The position numbers were made by a program, and so were the translations under genes. A model generated the notes under the pieces. That model did not search any database. It had not been told where the DNA came from and saw only the letters and a program-made list of their open reading frames with translations. A stretch of DNA of 30,476 bases from Bacilli bacterium (GTDB lineage Bacteria > Bacillota_I > Bacilli_A > RF39 > UBA660). Location: NCBI GenBank assembly GCA_017476705.1, contig JAFUZI010000085.1, positions 1 through 30,476 on the forward strand, written 5' to 3'. This document shows positions 1 through 8,206 of this stretch, piece after piece (within the stretch, counting starts at the first letter, position 1; each line of letters begins with the position of its first letter).

Positions 1-1515
1 AAAGATGAAATTGAAGTTAGAGGAGAAATATATATGCCTAAGAAATCTTTCTTAAAATTAAATGAAGAAAGAAAAAATAATAATGAGGCATTATTTGCAA
101 ACCCTAGAAATGCAGCAGCAGGATCTGTTAGACAATTAGATAGCAGTATAGCAGCTAAAAGAAATTTATCAACATTTATTTATCACTTGCCTGAAAGTAA
201 TAAATATAACATAAAGTATCATCATGAAGCATTAGAATTTATGAAGAGTTTAGGATTCAATGTAAATTCAAGTATAAAAGTATGTAATAATATTGATGAA
301 GTAATTGACTATATAGAGTATTGGACAAAGGAACGTCCTAATCTACCTTATGAAATAGATGGTATTGTAATTAAAGTAGATAATTTATCAGATCAAGAAA
401 AATTAGGTTTTACAGCGCGTACACCTAAATGGGCAATTGCTTATAAATTCCCAGCTGAGGAAGTATTAACTAAACTAACAGATATAGAATTTTGTGTAGG
501 TAGAACTGGTAAAATTACTCCACGTGCTGATTTAAACCCAGTACATGTTGCAGGATCTGTTATAAGTAGTGTAACTCTTCATAATGAAGACTATATAAAA
601 GAAAAAGAAATAATGATTAATGATACTGTAGTTATTCATAAAGCAGGAGATGTTATACCTGAGATTGTTAGAGTTATAAAAGAAAGAAGAAATGGAGAAG
701 AAGTGCCATTTAAAATGATTGAAAATTGTCCTATATGTGGGACTAACTTAGTAAAAAAAGAAGGAGAAGCTAATTATTTTTGTCCAAATAGTAATTGTGA
801 TGCAAGAAAGATTGAAGGCCTAATCCACTTTGCATCAAGAGATACTATGAATATAGAAGGCTTTGGAGATGAAATTGTAGAAGACTTCTTTAATATGGGA
901 TATTTAAAAACAATTCCAGATTTTTATAAGTTATATAATAAAAAACAGGAATTGATGGAGTTAGAAGGCTTTGGCTCTAAAAGCATTAATAACCTACTTG
1001 ATTCTATTGAAAAGAGTAAAAATAATTCACTAGAACAATTATTATTCGCACTAGGTATTAGACATGTAGGTAAAAAAACAGCTAAGATAATAGCTAGTCA
1101 CTTTAAAAATATAGATAATATAATTAATTCTAGTATTGATGAGATAGCATCTATAAATGATATAGGTCTTATTATTGCAAATTCAATATATGATTATTTT
1201 AAAAATGAAGATAATTTAAAAATCATTGAAGAGTTAAAAAATATTGGTATGAATATGGAATATTTAGGTACAACTATTGAAGAGAATGCTGATTTTTTAA
1301 ATAAAACATTTGTATTAACTGGAACGCTTACTCAAATGGGTAGAAATGATGCAAGTGAATTAATTGAAGCTAAAGGTGGAAAAGTAACAAGTTCTGTTAC
1401 AAAAAAAACATCTGTTGTAATAGTAGGAGAAAATCCTGGAAGTAAATATGATAAAGCAAAAGAATTAGGTATTACAATATGGAGTGAAGATGAATTTTTA
1501 AACCATTTAAGTTAA
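1..1515 (+). CDS. ligA: NAD+-dependent DNA ligase LigA (5' end cut by the window)
   Basis: Seals nicks in duplex DNA using NAD+ during replication and repair. The frame is open from base 1 and the first residues (EVRGEIYMP, then FANPRNAAAGS and RQLD) belong inside the adenylation domain, so the ATG at 34 is internal and not the start. About 504 residues are visible of a family length near 665; the catalytic KxDG lysine lies upstream, outside the window. In order: rest of the nucleotidyltransferase domain (EIDGIVIKVD, then WAIAYKFPAEE), OB fold (VGRTGKITPRA), a Cys4 zinc finger (C-x2-C-x14-C-x4-C, near bases 728-800), helix-hairpin-helix repeats (LEGFGSKS, GIRHVGKKTA) and a C-terminal BRCT domain (KTFVLTGTL). 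The frame is intact to its TAA. No clear terminator follows. Confidence 0.97.
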   Translation, partial: KDEIEVRGEIYMPKKSFLKLNEERKNNNEALFANPRNAAAGSVRQLDSSIAAKRNLSTFIYHLPESNKYNIKYHHEALEFMKSLGFNVNSSIKVCNNIDEVIDYIEYWTKERPNLPYEIDGIVIKVDNLSDQEKLGFTARTPKWAIAYKFPAEEVLTKLTDIEFCVGRTGKITPRADLNPVHVAGSVISSVTLHNEDYIKEKEIMINDTVVIHKAGDVIPEIVRVIKERRNGEEVPFKMIENCPICGTNLVKKEGEANYFCPNSNCDARKIEGLIHFASRDTMNIEGFGDEIVEDFFNMGYLKTIPDFYKLYNKKQELMELEGFGSKSINNLLDSIEKSKNNSLEQLLFALGIRHVGKKTAKIIASHFKNIDNIINSSIDEIASINDIGLIIANSIYDYFKNEDNLKIIEELKNIGMNMEYLGTTIEENADFLNKTFVLTGTLTQMGRNDASELIEAKGGKVTSSVTKKTSVVIVGENPGSKYDKAKELGITIWSEDEFLNHLS

Positions 1516-1517
1516 AC

Positions 1518-1546
1518 TTTTCAAAAAAACAATAAAATGGTAAAAT
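1518..1546 (+). promoter_or_regulatory. Candidate sigma-A promoter of the first pilin-like gene
   Basis: TTTTCA (1518-1523), a 17-base spacer, then TAAAAT (1541-1546) preceded by TGG, which gives an extended -10. The predicted start near 1553 would leave a leader of about 19 bases. Inferred from consensus match only. Confidence 0.5.
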
Positions 1547-1571
1547 AAATTAGAGAGTAGAGGTGTATATA

Positions 1572-3023
1572 ATGAATAATAAAGGTTTTGCTATTACAGG
1601 ATTTATATACACTATTTTTATAATTTTTATCATATTGATGGTTGCTATATTAAATATGTTTAACTCAAGAAAAAATATACTTGATAAGTTAAAACAAGGT
1701 GTTTTAAAAGATGTAAATAAAGTAAATGATGTTGCTAATTTATATGATGATATAACATTATCTGGCGAAGTATCAGAATTTATGGCACGATCAAAAGGAT
1801 ATTATAGTTTTACTATAAAAAGCCCAAAAGGAAGTGCTAATGGTTCCACTATATCATTTGAAATATTTTTAAATAGAGGAGAAGTAATATATTTAAAAAT
1901 TGGAAATACAAATTACAATAATAATGAAATCGATATTAGTTTGGATAAGTCGTTTAAAGAGGAAAATATAATTGCGCATGCAACTTATATTAAAGGAAAA
2001 AACTACGTTAAAAAAATTATTAATAATAGAATAATATATAATATAAAAATACAAGAGAACAATAATACTTCAACAGGAATAATTACTCCTGCATTTGTTA
2101 GTAAAATCAAAAAAAATAGTGATTTAAATAGAGTGCAATATGTTAAAGACTGTGTTTTAAAAACATCAAATAATGGGCCTATATGGAGTGATATAAAGGT
2201 ATTTGTAGACGGTGATAATAAAGCTTATCATAAACCAGTTTCATCAAATATTAAAGGGATAGATACTATAAAATTAATGGATTTAGTAGATAATGATAAT
2301 GATACTAAATTATCGCTAGATGAAGATGCGTGTGTTATAGTAAATTTAGAGCGTACATATAATATTGACGCTATAAATATTGTTCATGATAAAGATATTA
2401 ACGTATTTGATCATAAGACATATGTTTCATCAGATAATATTAACTATCATATTATAAAAAATTCCGATGAATATGAAACAGATTATGGAATAATAATTGA
2501 TTCTTATACTGATAAAGAGGTTATGAAGTCTGGCAATATATATGTTCCAGTAAAATATTTTGATAATGCTAAATGGTTAAGATTATTTCATCATAATAAC
2601 ATGGAAGGTGAAATATATTGGGATGCACTTGCACAAATACTAACTGATGGTGGATATGAATCTAGTTATAAACAAAGTGTTCTATTTGATTTATCAAAAT
2701 ATAAAAATAAGAATGGTGCTTATGAGTTTTTACTAGAGTATTCTGATATACCTGGATATAATAGATGGATTCAAACATCTAATCCTATAGAGTCAAATGA
2801 AAAAGTAACTGGATATAAGGCAATTCATATTGATCATTCAATAGATGGTTGGTATGGTCTTGCACTATCTAGTTCTAATAATGTATTAGTAGATGGTAGT
2901 AATGGTTCTAATTTTTATTATCCAATTGGAGTGATACTATCTGATAAAAAAGGAATTAGTATTAATACAAAGAATATAACTAAATATTCTACGGATCTAT
3001 GGATTAGGATAGATGATAATTAA
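1572..3023 (+). CDS. Large surface protein with pilin-like N-terminal helix and discoidin-like region
   Basis: Probably a membrane-anchored or pilus-like extracellular protein of 483 aa. The N-terminus is short and basic, then K-G-F-A-I-T-G-F followed by a hydrophobic stretch of about 22 residues, as in type IV prepilins. The usual Glu at mature position 5 is replaced by Gly, so processing is uncertain. Residues about 75-125 look like a degenerate form of the glycine-rich module in the gene at 29819 (compare FLNRGEVIYLKIGN with IANKDDIIYIYIGG). Residues about 187-357 resemble a discoidin (F5/8 type C)-like fold: acidic loop, VNLERTYNIDAINIVHD, then YVSSDNINY. A Trp/Gly-rich C-terminal module ends in LWIRIDDN. 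The ATG at 1572 is preferred because AGAGGTG lies at 1559-1565; an in-frame GTG at 1563 is part of that Shine-Dalgarno. Domain assignments are pattern-based. Confidence 0.7.
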   Translation: MNNKGFAITGFIYTIFIIFIILMVAILNMFNSRKNILDKLKQGVLKDVNKVNDVANLYDDITLSGEVSEFMARSKGYYSFTIKSPKGSANGSTISFEIFLNRGEVIYLKIGNTNYNNNEIDISLDKSFKEENIIAHATYIKGKNYVKKIINNRIIYNIKIQENNNTSTGIITPAFVSKIKKNSDLNRVQYVKDCVLKTSNNGPIWSDIKVFVDGDNKAYHKPVSSNIKGIDTIKLMDLVDNDNDTKLSLDEDACVIVNLERTYNIDAINIVHDKDINVFDHKTYVSSDNINYHIIKNSDEYETDYGIIIDSYTDKEVMKSGNIYVPVKYFDNAKWLRLFHHNNMEGEIYWDALAQILTDGGYESSYKQSVLFDLSKYKNKNGAYEFLLEYSDIPGYNRWIQTSNPIESNEKVTGYKAIHIDHSIDGWYGLALSSSNNVLVDGSNGSNFYYPIGVILSDKKGISINTKNITKYSTDLWIRIDDN

Positions 3024-3027
3024 ATAT

Positions 3028-3056
3028 AAAAAAAGAATCATTTTGATTCTTTTTTT
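3028..3056. terminator. Bidirectional terminator between the pilin-like gene and clpP
   Basis: Perfect 13-bp stem (A-run plus GAATCA at 3028-3040, TGATTC plus T-run at 3044-3056) with a 3-base loop. The A and T runs make it usable on both strands. It overlaps the last clpP codons and stop. Confidence 0.88.
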
Positions 3057-3622
3057 AATACTTCATCAACAATTCCATAATTTAAAGCTTCCTCAGCATT
3101 TAAAAAATAATCTCTTTCAGTATCTTCGGATACTTTTTTTATATTTTGATTAGTATTGTTGGATAATAGTTTGTTTAATTTATCTTTTAACTTTAAAATT
3201 CTCTCAGCAGCTATTTTTATTTCTGTTGCTTGTCCCTCAGCACCTCCAAGAGGTTGATGTATCATAACTTCACTATTAGGTAGACAGTATCTTTTTCCTT
3301 TTTTACCGCTGCTGAGTAGAAAAGCTGCCATACTAGCTGCCATTCCAATACAAATAGTAGATACATCTGATTTGATAAAATTCATAGTATCATATATAGC
3401 CATACCAGCAGTAACACTTCCACCAGGTGAATTAATATAAATAGATATATCATCATTATTGATAGAATCTAAATATAAAAGTTCAGATACAATTATATTT
3501 GAATTAGTATCATTAATTTCACCAGATAACATAATTATCCTATCTTTTAAAAGCCTTGAATATATATCGTATACTTTCTCACCATTATTGCTTCTTTCAA
3601 TTATTGTAGGTACTATATTCAT
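3038..3622 (-). CDS. clpP: ATP-dependent Clp protease proteolytic subunit ClpP
   Basis: Serine peptidase that forms the two-ring chamber used by ClpX- and ClpC-type unfoldases for protein turnover in the cytoplasm. 194 aa from the ATG at 3622, close to the family's roughly 195. The catalytic triad is intact: Ser97 in GMAASMAAF, His122 in MIHQPLGG, Asp171 in TERDYFL. The N-terminus IVPTIIERSNNGEKVYDIYS is typical of the family. An upstream in-frame GTG at 3631 would add three residues but is the GTG inside the Shine-Dalgarno GAGGTG, which sits six A's before the ATG, so 3622 is preferred. Transcribed alone and divergently from the nucleoside kinase. No CtsR- or CIRCE-type operator was recognised upstream. 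Confidence 0.95.
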   Translation of the reverse strand: MNIVPTIIERSNNGEKVYDIYSRLLKDRIIMLSGEINDTNSNIIVSELLYLDSINNDDISIYINSPGGSVTAGMAIYDTMNFIKSDVSTICIGMAASMAAFLLSSGKKGKRYCLPNSEVMIHQPLGGAEGQATEIKIAAERILKLKDKLNKLLSNNTNQNIKKVSEDTERDYFLNAEEALNYGIVDEVLKKESK

Positions 3623-3680
3623 TTTTTTCACCTCTAGTAAATATAATGTTTTTAAATATTTAAAATATTCAATAAAAGAT

Positions 3681-3709
3681 GTGACAAATTATTATATTTT
3701 TGATAAAAT
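3681..3709 (+). promoter_or_regulatory. Promoter of the nucleoside kinase-gap unit
   Basis: GTGACA (3681-3686), 17-base spacer, TAAAAT (3704-3709) with an upstream TGA giving an extended -10. Predicted start near 3716, just before GAGGGG at 3723-3728. Confidence 0.7.
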
Positions 3710-3734
3710 AAATATAGAATACGAGGGGATTATT

Positions 3735-5399
3735 ATGGCAAGGATGATAAAAGTAAATTATAAGGATATTGAAGAATATCAATTTGAAGCTGGAGTAACA
3801 CTAAAAGAGATTAGTGAGAAGTTTCAAAATCACTATAATTATCCAATATTAATTGGTATGGTTGATAATGATATTACTGAACTTACTGAAGAATTAACTA
3901 GAAGCTGTACAGTAGATTTTTTTGACAAATCATCAACACTTGGTAATGCTGCATATGGTAGAACTACACAATTTATGTTGGTAGTTGCTGTAAAAGAATT
4001 ATATGGTGAGAATGTTGATGTTGTAATTGATTTTTCAATTGATAAAGGTTATTATTGTGAAATAAAGGGAAAAGAAATAGATAAACCTGATGTTAAAAAA
4101 ATTGAAGAAAAAATGAAAGAGATATGTAAACAAAATTATATTATAAATAAACTTAGTGTATCTAGATTTGATGCTATAAAATACTTTAAACAGAAAAAAC
4201 AAGTTGATAAAGCAAAAGTTCTTAAATATATAAGCAATACTTATGTTAATTTATATAGAATTAATAAAACATATGATTATTTTTATAGTGAACTTGCTTA
4301 TTCTACAGGACAAATTGATGATTTTAAATTAACTTATATTAAAGACAATGGTTTTGTACTTAGTTACCCTGACACATATAATCCAGAATGTACACTTGAT
4401 TATAAACATCATGAAATGTTATTTAATAGTTTTTTAAATTATTCTAGATGGGGAGAGAAAATAGGTATAAAAAATGCAGCTGATTTAAATCAAATAGTAT
4501 CAGATGGTAAATACAATGATTTAATTAGACTTGCTGAAACATATTATAACAATCAACTTTCAAGCATAGCTGAAAAAATTGCTCAAAATAATAAGAGTAT
4601 AAAACTAGTTTTAATTGCTGGACCATCTTCTGCAGGTAAAACTACAACTAGTAAAAAACTTCAAACATATCTAGAAAGTAAGGGTATTAAAACACATCAA
4701 ATATCAATAGATGATTATTTTGTGGATAGAACAAAAACTCCAGTAAAACCTAATGGAGAGTTAGATACAGAATCTTTAAATGCAGTTGATGTAACTTTAT
4801 TTAATAAACATTTAACTAAATTATTTGAAGGCGAAAGAGTAGAATTACCTGAATATAACTTCTTACTAGGTAAAAGAGAATATAGAGGCAAATCATTAAA
4901 ATTAGGTGAAAATGATATTGTAATAATTGAGGGATTACATGCATTAAATGAAGATTTGACAATTTCAATTGAAAGAAAAAATAAATTTAAAGTATATATT
5001 AATGCACTTACTCAACTTAATATTGATAATCATAATCGTATCCATACAAGTGATACAAGAAAATTAAGAAGAATTGTAAGAGATAATAAATATAGAAGTT
5101 ATACAGCAAGTCAAACACTTAATATGTGGAGTAACATTAGAGAAGGAGAAGAAGAACATATCTTCCCATTCCAAGATGATGCTGATTTTATAATAAACTC
5201 TGCTTTAATATATGAACTTGGAATACTTAAAACTTATGCAGAACCACTATTATTTTCTGTAGATGAAAATGATCCTATGTATAGTGAAGCAATTAGATTA
5301 ATTAATTTCTTAAGAAACTTCTTACCAATACCAAGTGATTATATACCACAAGATTCAGTTTTAAGGGAATTTATTGGAGCAAGTTGTTTTGAAAAATAA
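3735..5399 (+). CDS. Nucleoside (uridine-type) kinase with N-terminal TGS and ThrRS-like domains
   Basis: 554 aa, the common Firmicutes 'nucleoside kinase' architecture. It probably phosphorylates uridine or another nucleoside with ATP/GTP, although the exact substrate of this fused family is poorly defined. Residues about 1-60 form a TGS-like domain. Residues about 60-200 resemble the ThrRS second additional domain (GNAAYGRTTQFMLVVAVKELYG). From about 285 a phosphoribulokinase/uridine-kinase P-loop domain begins with Walker A GPSSAGKT at 296-303, then IDDYFVDR and VIIEGLHAL. The ATG at 3735 follows GAGGGG; upstream in-frame sequence reads antisense into clpP and is not coding. gap follows after 21 bases with no terminator between, so the two are likely co-transcribed. 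Confidence 0.85.
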   Translation: MARMIKVNYKDIEEYQFEAGVTLKEISEKFQNHYNYPILIGMVDNDITELTEELTRSCTVDFFDKSSTLGNAAYGRTTQFMLVVAVKELYGENVDVVIDFSIDKGYYCEIKGKEIDKPDVKKIEEKMKEICKQNYIINKLSVSRFDAIKYFKQKKQVDKAKVLKYISNTYVNLYRINKTYDYFYSELAYSTGQIDDFKLTYIKDNGFVLSYPDTYNPECTLDYKHHEMLFNSFLNYSRWGEKIGIKNAADLNQIVSDGKYNDLIRLAETYYNNQLSSIAEKIAQNNKSIKLVLIAGPSSAGKTTTSKKLQTYLESKGIKTHQISIDDYFVDRTKTPVKPNGELDTESLNAVDVTLFNKHLTKLFEGERVELPEYNFLLGKREYRGKSLKLGENDIVIIEGLHALNEDLTISIERKNKFKVYINALTQLNIDNHNRIHTSDTRKLRRIVRDNKYRSYTASQTLNMWSNIREGEEEHIFPFQDDADFIINSALIYELGILKTYAEPLLFSVDENDPMYSEAIRLINFLRNFLPIPSDYIPQDSVLREFIGASCFEK

Positions 5400-5420
5400 G
5401 AATAAAAAGGAGAAAAACAA

Positions 5421-6437
5421 ATGATAAAAGTTGCTATTAATGGTTTTGGTCGTATAGGTAGACTAGTATATAGAATTATGGAAAAGGATCCAGAATTTGA
5501 TGTAGTTGCTATTAATGATTTAACTGATGCAGAACAACTAGCATATCTCTTAAAATATGATACATCACATAGAAGATATGGTGAGGATGTATCATTTGAA
5601 GGTAATGATTTAATCGTTGATTCTAAAAGAGTTAAAGTATATAGTGAGACAGATCCTGCTAATCTTCCATGGAAGGACTTAGATGTTGATATAGTATTTG
5701 AATGTACTGGTCACTTTACTGATAAAGATAAAGCTTATTATCATATAAAAGCTGGTGCTAAAAAAGTTATTATATCAGCACCTGCTAAAGGAGATTTAAA
5801 GACAATTGTTTATAATGTTAATGAAAAAACACTTGATGGAACTGAAGAAGTTATATCAGCTGCATCATGTACAACAAACTGCTTAGCTCCAGTACTTAGA
5901 GTAATGGATTATTATTTTAAAATAAAAAAAGGTTATATGACTACAGTTCATGCTTATACTAATGATCAAGCAACACTTGATATTCCACATAAAAAAGGAA
6001 TTTTAGCTCGTCGTGGTAGAGCAGCTGCAGCTAATATTGTACCAACATCTACTGGTGCTGCAAGTGCTATAGGTGAAGTTTTACCTAACTTAAAAGGAAA
6101 ACTTGATGGAACAGCTTTAAGAGTTCCTGTAACAGATGGCTCTGTTGTAGATTTAACTTTAGAGTTAGAAAAACATACATCTATTGAAGAAATTAATAAA
6201 GCATTTTTTATAAATCAAAGTGAGACTATAGCTATTACTAATGATCCTGTTGTATCAAGTGATATTATAGGAACAACATATGGGGCTTTAGTAGATGCTA
6301 ATTTAACAAGTATAGTTGAGGTAGATAATACACAACTCGTTAAAGTAGTGGCTTGGTATGATAATGAATTTGGTTATAGTTCTCAAATGGTTAGACTTGC
6401 AAAATACGTTGGAGAGAATATGAAAAAAGAGTTATAA
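5421..6437 (+). CDS. gap: Glyceraldehyde-3-phosphate dehydrogenase
   Basis: Glycolytic enzyme oxidising glyceraldehyde-3-phosphate to 1,3-bisphosphoglycerate with NAD+. 338 aa, full length. The Rossmann motif INGFGRIGR is at the N-terminus and Asp33 (AINDLTD) favours NAD over NADP. The catalytic Cys150 lies in SCTTNCLAP and His177 in TTVHAYTNDQ; the C-terminal WYDNEFGYS is present. The start has AAAAGGAG eight bases upstream. It sits directly downstream of the nucleoside kinase and not with pgk/tpi. Codon use matches the neighbours. It ends at a strong bidirectional terminator facing uppP. Confidence 0.97.
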   Translation: MIKVAINGFGRIGRLVYRIMEKDPEFDVVAINDLTDAEQLAYLLKYDTSHRRYGEDVSFEGNDLIVDSKRVKVYSETDPANLPWKDLDVDIVFECTGHFTDKDKAYYHIKAGAKKVIISAPAKGDLKTIVYNVNEKTLDGTEEVISAASCTTNCLAPVLRVMDYYFKIKKGYMTTVHAYTNDQATLDIPHKKGILARRGRAAAANIVPTSTGAASAIGEVLPNLKGKLDGTALRVPVTDGSVVDLTLELEKHTSIEEINKAFFINQSETIAITNDPVVSSDIIGTTYGALVDANLTSIVEVDNTQLVKVVAWYDNEFGYSSQMVRLAKYVGENMKKEL

Positions 6438-6453
6438 TATAACTCTTTTTTTT
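6423..6453. terminator. Bidirectional terminator between gap and uppP
   Basis: 13-bp stem (A6-GAGTTAT at 6423-6435, ATAACTC-T6 at 6439-6451) with AAT loop and more T's. It overlaps the gap 3' end and abuts the uppP stop, so it serves both convergent genes. Confidence 0.88.
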
Positions 6454-7255
6454 ATAGAAATATAATAACTAAAGATCCAACTATTAAACAATAAATTACA
6501 AAGTAGATTAGTTTTCCGCTCTTCATAATATTATTAAACCATTTAGTTGAAATAAATGTAACTATTCCACTTACAATCATAGCTATAAAGTAAGTTATCC
6601 ACATATTTATACTAATACTTGCATCCATTAAATCTTTAACACCAAGTAACATAGTAGCTAAACTTATTGGAATATATAAAATAAATGAAAATTTAAATGC
6701 TACATCACGTTTTAATCCTCTAAACATACTTCCTACAATAGTAGAACCACTTCTACTAATTCCAGGTAGAAGTGCAACAGCTTGGAATAATCCTATAATT
6801 AATGCATCAAAATAAGTAATTTCATCATCATTTTTAGTTCCTTTAATATTTCTAATTAAATATAATAAAATAGAAGTAACTATAAGAGCAATACCAACAA
6901 CTTTAACGCTGTTTAATAATTCTTCGATTGTATCTTTAAAAAGTAATCCTATAATACCTGCTGGTATAGTACCTACAATTACAAGTAGGCAATATTTAAA
7001 GTTTTTATAAGCCTTTTTATCTTTTTTAAAAACATATGTAAAAAAATCACTAAATAATTCTTTAATATCTTTCCAAAAATAAATAACTATTGCAATTAAA
7101 CTACCAAAGTTTAATATAATTTCAAAATTTAAATCATTTAAAACTCCACTATTTAAAATACTTTTAAAAATAATTAAATGTCCACTTGATGAAATTGGAA
7201 TAGGCTCAGTAAAGCCTTGTATGATTGCTAGTACTATATATTTTATAAAATTCAT
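6452..7255 (-). CDS. uppP: Undecaprenyl-diphosphatase UppP (BacA family)
   Basis: Integral membrane phosphatase that recycles undecaprenyl diphosphate to the monophosphate lipid carrier needed for peptidoglycan and other wall polymers; the family can give bacitracin resistance. 267 aa, normal length, strongly hydrophobic with about seven or eight membrane segments. The two signature motifs are present: QGFTEPIPISSSGH near the N-terminus (Gln13, Glu17, His26; the (E/Q)xxxE pattern) and LPGISRSGSTIVG near residue 165. The ATG is preceded by AGGTGATAAT, a leader shared with several genes here. A TATAAT on the minus strand (7276-7271) lies only a few bases upstream of the Shine-Dalgarno. Confidence 0.95.
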   Translation of the reverse strand: MNFIKYIVLAIIQGFTEPIPISSSGHLIIFKSILNSGVLNDLNFEIILNFGSLIAIVIYFWKDIKELFSDFFTYVFKKDKKAYKNFKYCLLVIVGTIPAGIIGLLFKDTIEELLNSVKVVGIALIVTSILLYLIRNIKGTKNDDEITYFDALIIGLFQAVALLPGISRSGSTIVGSMFRGLKRDVAFKFSFILYIPISLATMLLGVKDLMDASISINMWITYFIAMIVSGIVTFISTKWFNNIMKSGKLIYFVIYCLIVGSLVIIFL

Positions 7256-7321
7256 ATTATCACCTATTTAATTATATAATAAAATTAAAATAAAATAAAT
7301 AAAATTTAATAGGTGATTTAA

Positions 7322-7543
7322 ATGATAAGTAAATTACTTTTGTTTTTATTTGGATATTCACTGACGCTTATTGGCTTAATATATATAATAAGTTACCTAA
7401 ATATTTTAACACTTGGGTATAATTTCTTTTTTTATGTAAATTTTATAATTAGAAGAATCGAATGTCTTTATTTTTTATTTGGTATTTCTTTAATTAGTCT
7501 ATCAATATATTTGCCAGGAGGAGAGAATGAACTATATATATGA
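7322..7543 (+). CDS. Small hypothetical membrane protein (73 aa)
   Basis: Not recognised. Two hydrophobic segments (about residues 4-26 and 42-64) separated by a short loop with RR, predicting a two-pass membrane protein. It has a clear Shine-Dalgarno (AGGTGA, then TTTAA and ATG) and its last 17 bases overlap the start of the next gene, whose own AGGAGGAG lies within this ORF. That suggests translational coupling and a working pair. A TATAAT at 7275-7280 could be its -10. The ORF is short and very AT-rich, so coding status rests on the start signal and the overlap. Confidence 0.6.
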   Translation: MISKLLLFLFGYSLTLIGLIYIISYLNILTLGYNFFFYVNFIIRRIECLYFLFGISLISLSIYLPGGENELYI

Positions 7544-8153
7544 TATTATTTTAAATTTTAATGAAAAATTTTATGATTTTTATGATTGGAATATTGATGA
7601 TAATATAATGGAGGTAAGAAAAATTCCTATTTTTAAAGTAGATAGTAAGGTCTTAAATGATCTTAAAAATAATACTTTTAGATTGAGTAATAAATTTGTT
7701 GATAAAATAAAAAACAAATGTGAGTATTATATAGGAAGAGTTGTAAAGACAAATACATCTTTTTTACTTACAGATGGAGATATTATAATAGGATTAAATA
7801 TTGGAAAGAAAAATAAATATAGTAGTTTACAAGTTGATGATCAATTAGATATACTTGAAAATATAAGTCTACCATTTACTTCTTTAGAATATAAATTGAA
7901 AGAAAACAATAGAATATCTGAATTAGTGACTAGAAAACAAATAGATGATTATAAAAAATTAAAGCAAACCATTAATGGAATTTTTAAAGAAAATAATATA
8001 TCAAAAATAAAATATATTTATTATGAATGCTTTAATGAAAAAGAAAATGATATAGAAATAATTAAAAATAGATTTAAAAATCTAAAAGATGCAAGTGAAG
8101 TATTAATAAGGCTTAATAATATTTTTAATGAGATAAATACTATCAATAACTAA
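7527..8153 (+). CDS. Conserved-looking hypothetical protein, possibly YjbA/DUF3603-like
   Basis: 208 aa soluble protein with a strong Shine-Dalgarno (AGGAGGAG) seven bases before the ATG. The N-terminal pattern (hydrophobic YD/HD-x-N, FYDWNIDDNIMEVRKIPIFKV, then a TDG-x-I-I turn) and the later charged helix (SELVTRKQIDDYKKLKQTI, then YYECFNE) recall the Bacillus YjbA/UPF0736 (DUF3603) family, whose function is unknown. The likeness is from memory of the family pattern and needs a profile search. It overlaps the small membrane-protein gene upstream by 17 bases. The 53 bases downstream hold only an AT-rich imperfect hairpin before asnS. Confidence 0.6.
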   Translation: MNYIYDIILNFNEKFYDFYDWNIDDNIMEVRKIPIFKVDSKVLNDLKNNTFRLSNKFVDKIKNKCEYYIGRVVKTNTSFLLTDGDIIIGLNIGKKNKYSSLQVDDQLDILENISLPFTSLEYKLKENNRISELVTRKQIDDYKKLKQTINGIFKENNISKIKYIYYECFNEKENDIEIIKNRFKNLKDASEVLIRLNNIFNEINTINN

Positions 8154-8206
8154 AAATGCTTTTATTTTTAAGGTTTTTACGTTATAATTAATAAGGAGGC
8201 ATTTTT

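Noticed and set aside
3459..3734. Upstream extension of the nucleoside kinase frame
   Set aside because: It runs antisense through clpP; a promoter (3681-3709) and GAGGGG just before the ATG at 3735 set the real start.
7256..7321. Inverted repeat between uppP and the small membrane gene
   Set aside because: The symmetry is two facing AGGTGA Shine-Dalgarno leaders on opposite strands, not an operator.
8154..8206. TATAAT at 8183-8188 as an asnS promoter
   Set aside because: No -35 match at a suitable distance, and TATAAT is common by chance in such AT-rich DNA; kept only as part of the short-leader observation.
8154..8206. T-box riboswitch before asnS (and before lysS)
   Set aside because: The asnS leader is only about 50 bases and lysS overlaps the preceding gene; no T-box core sequence is present.
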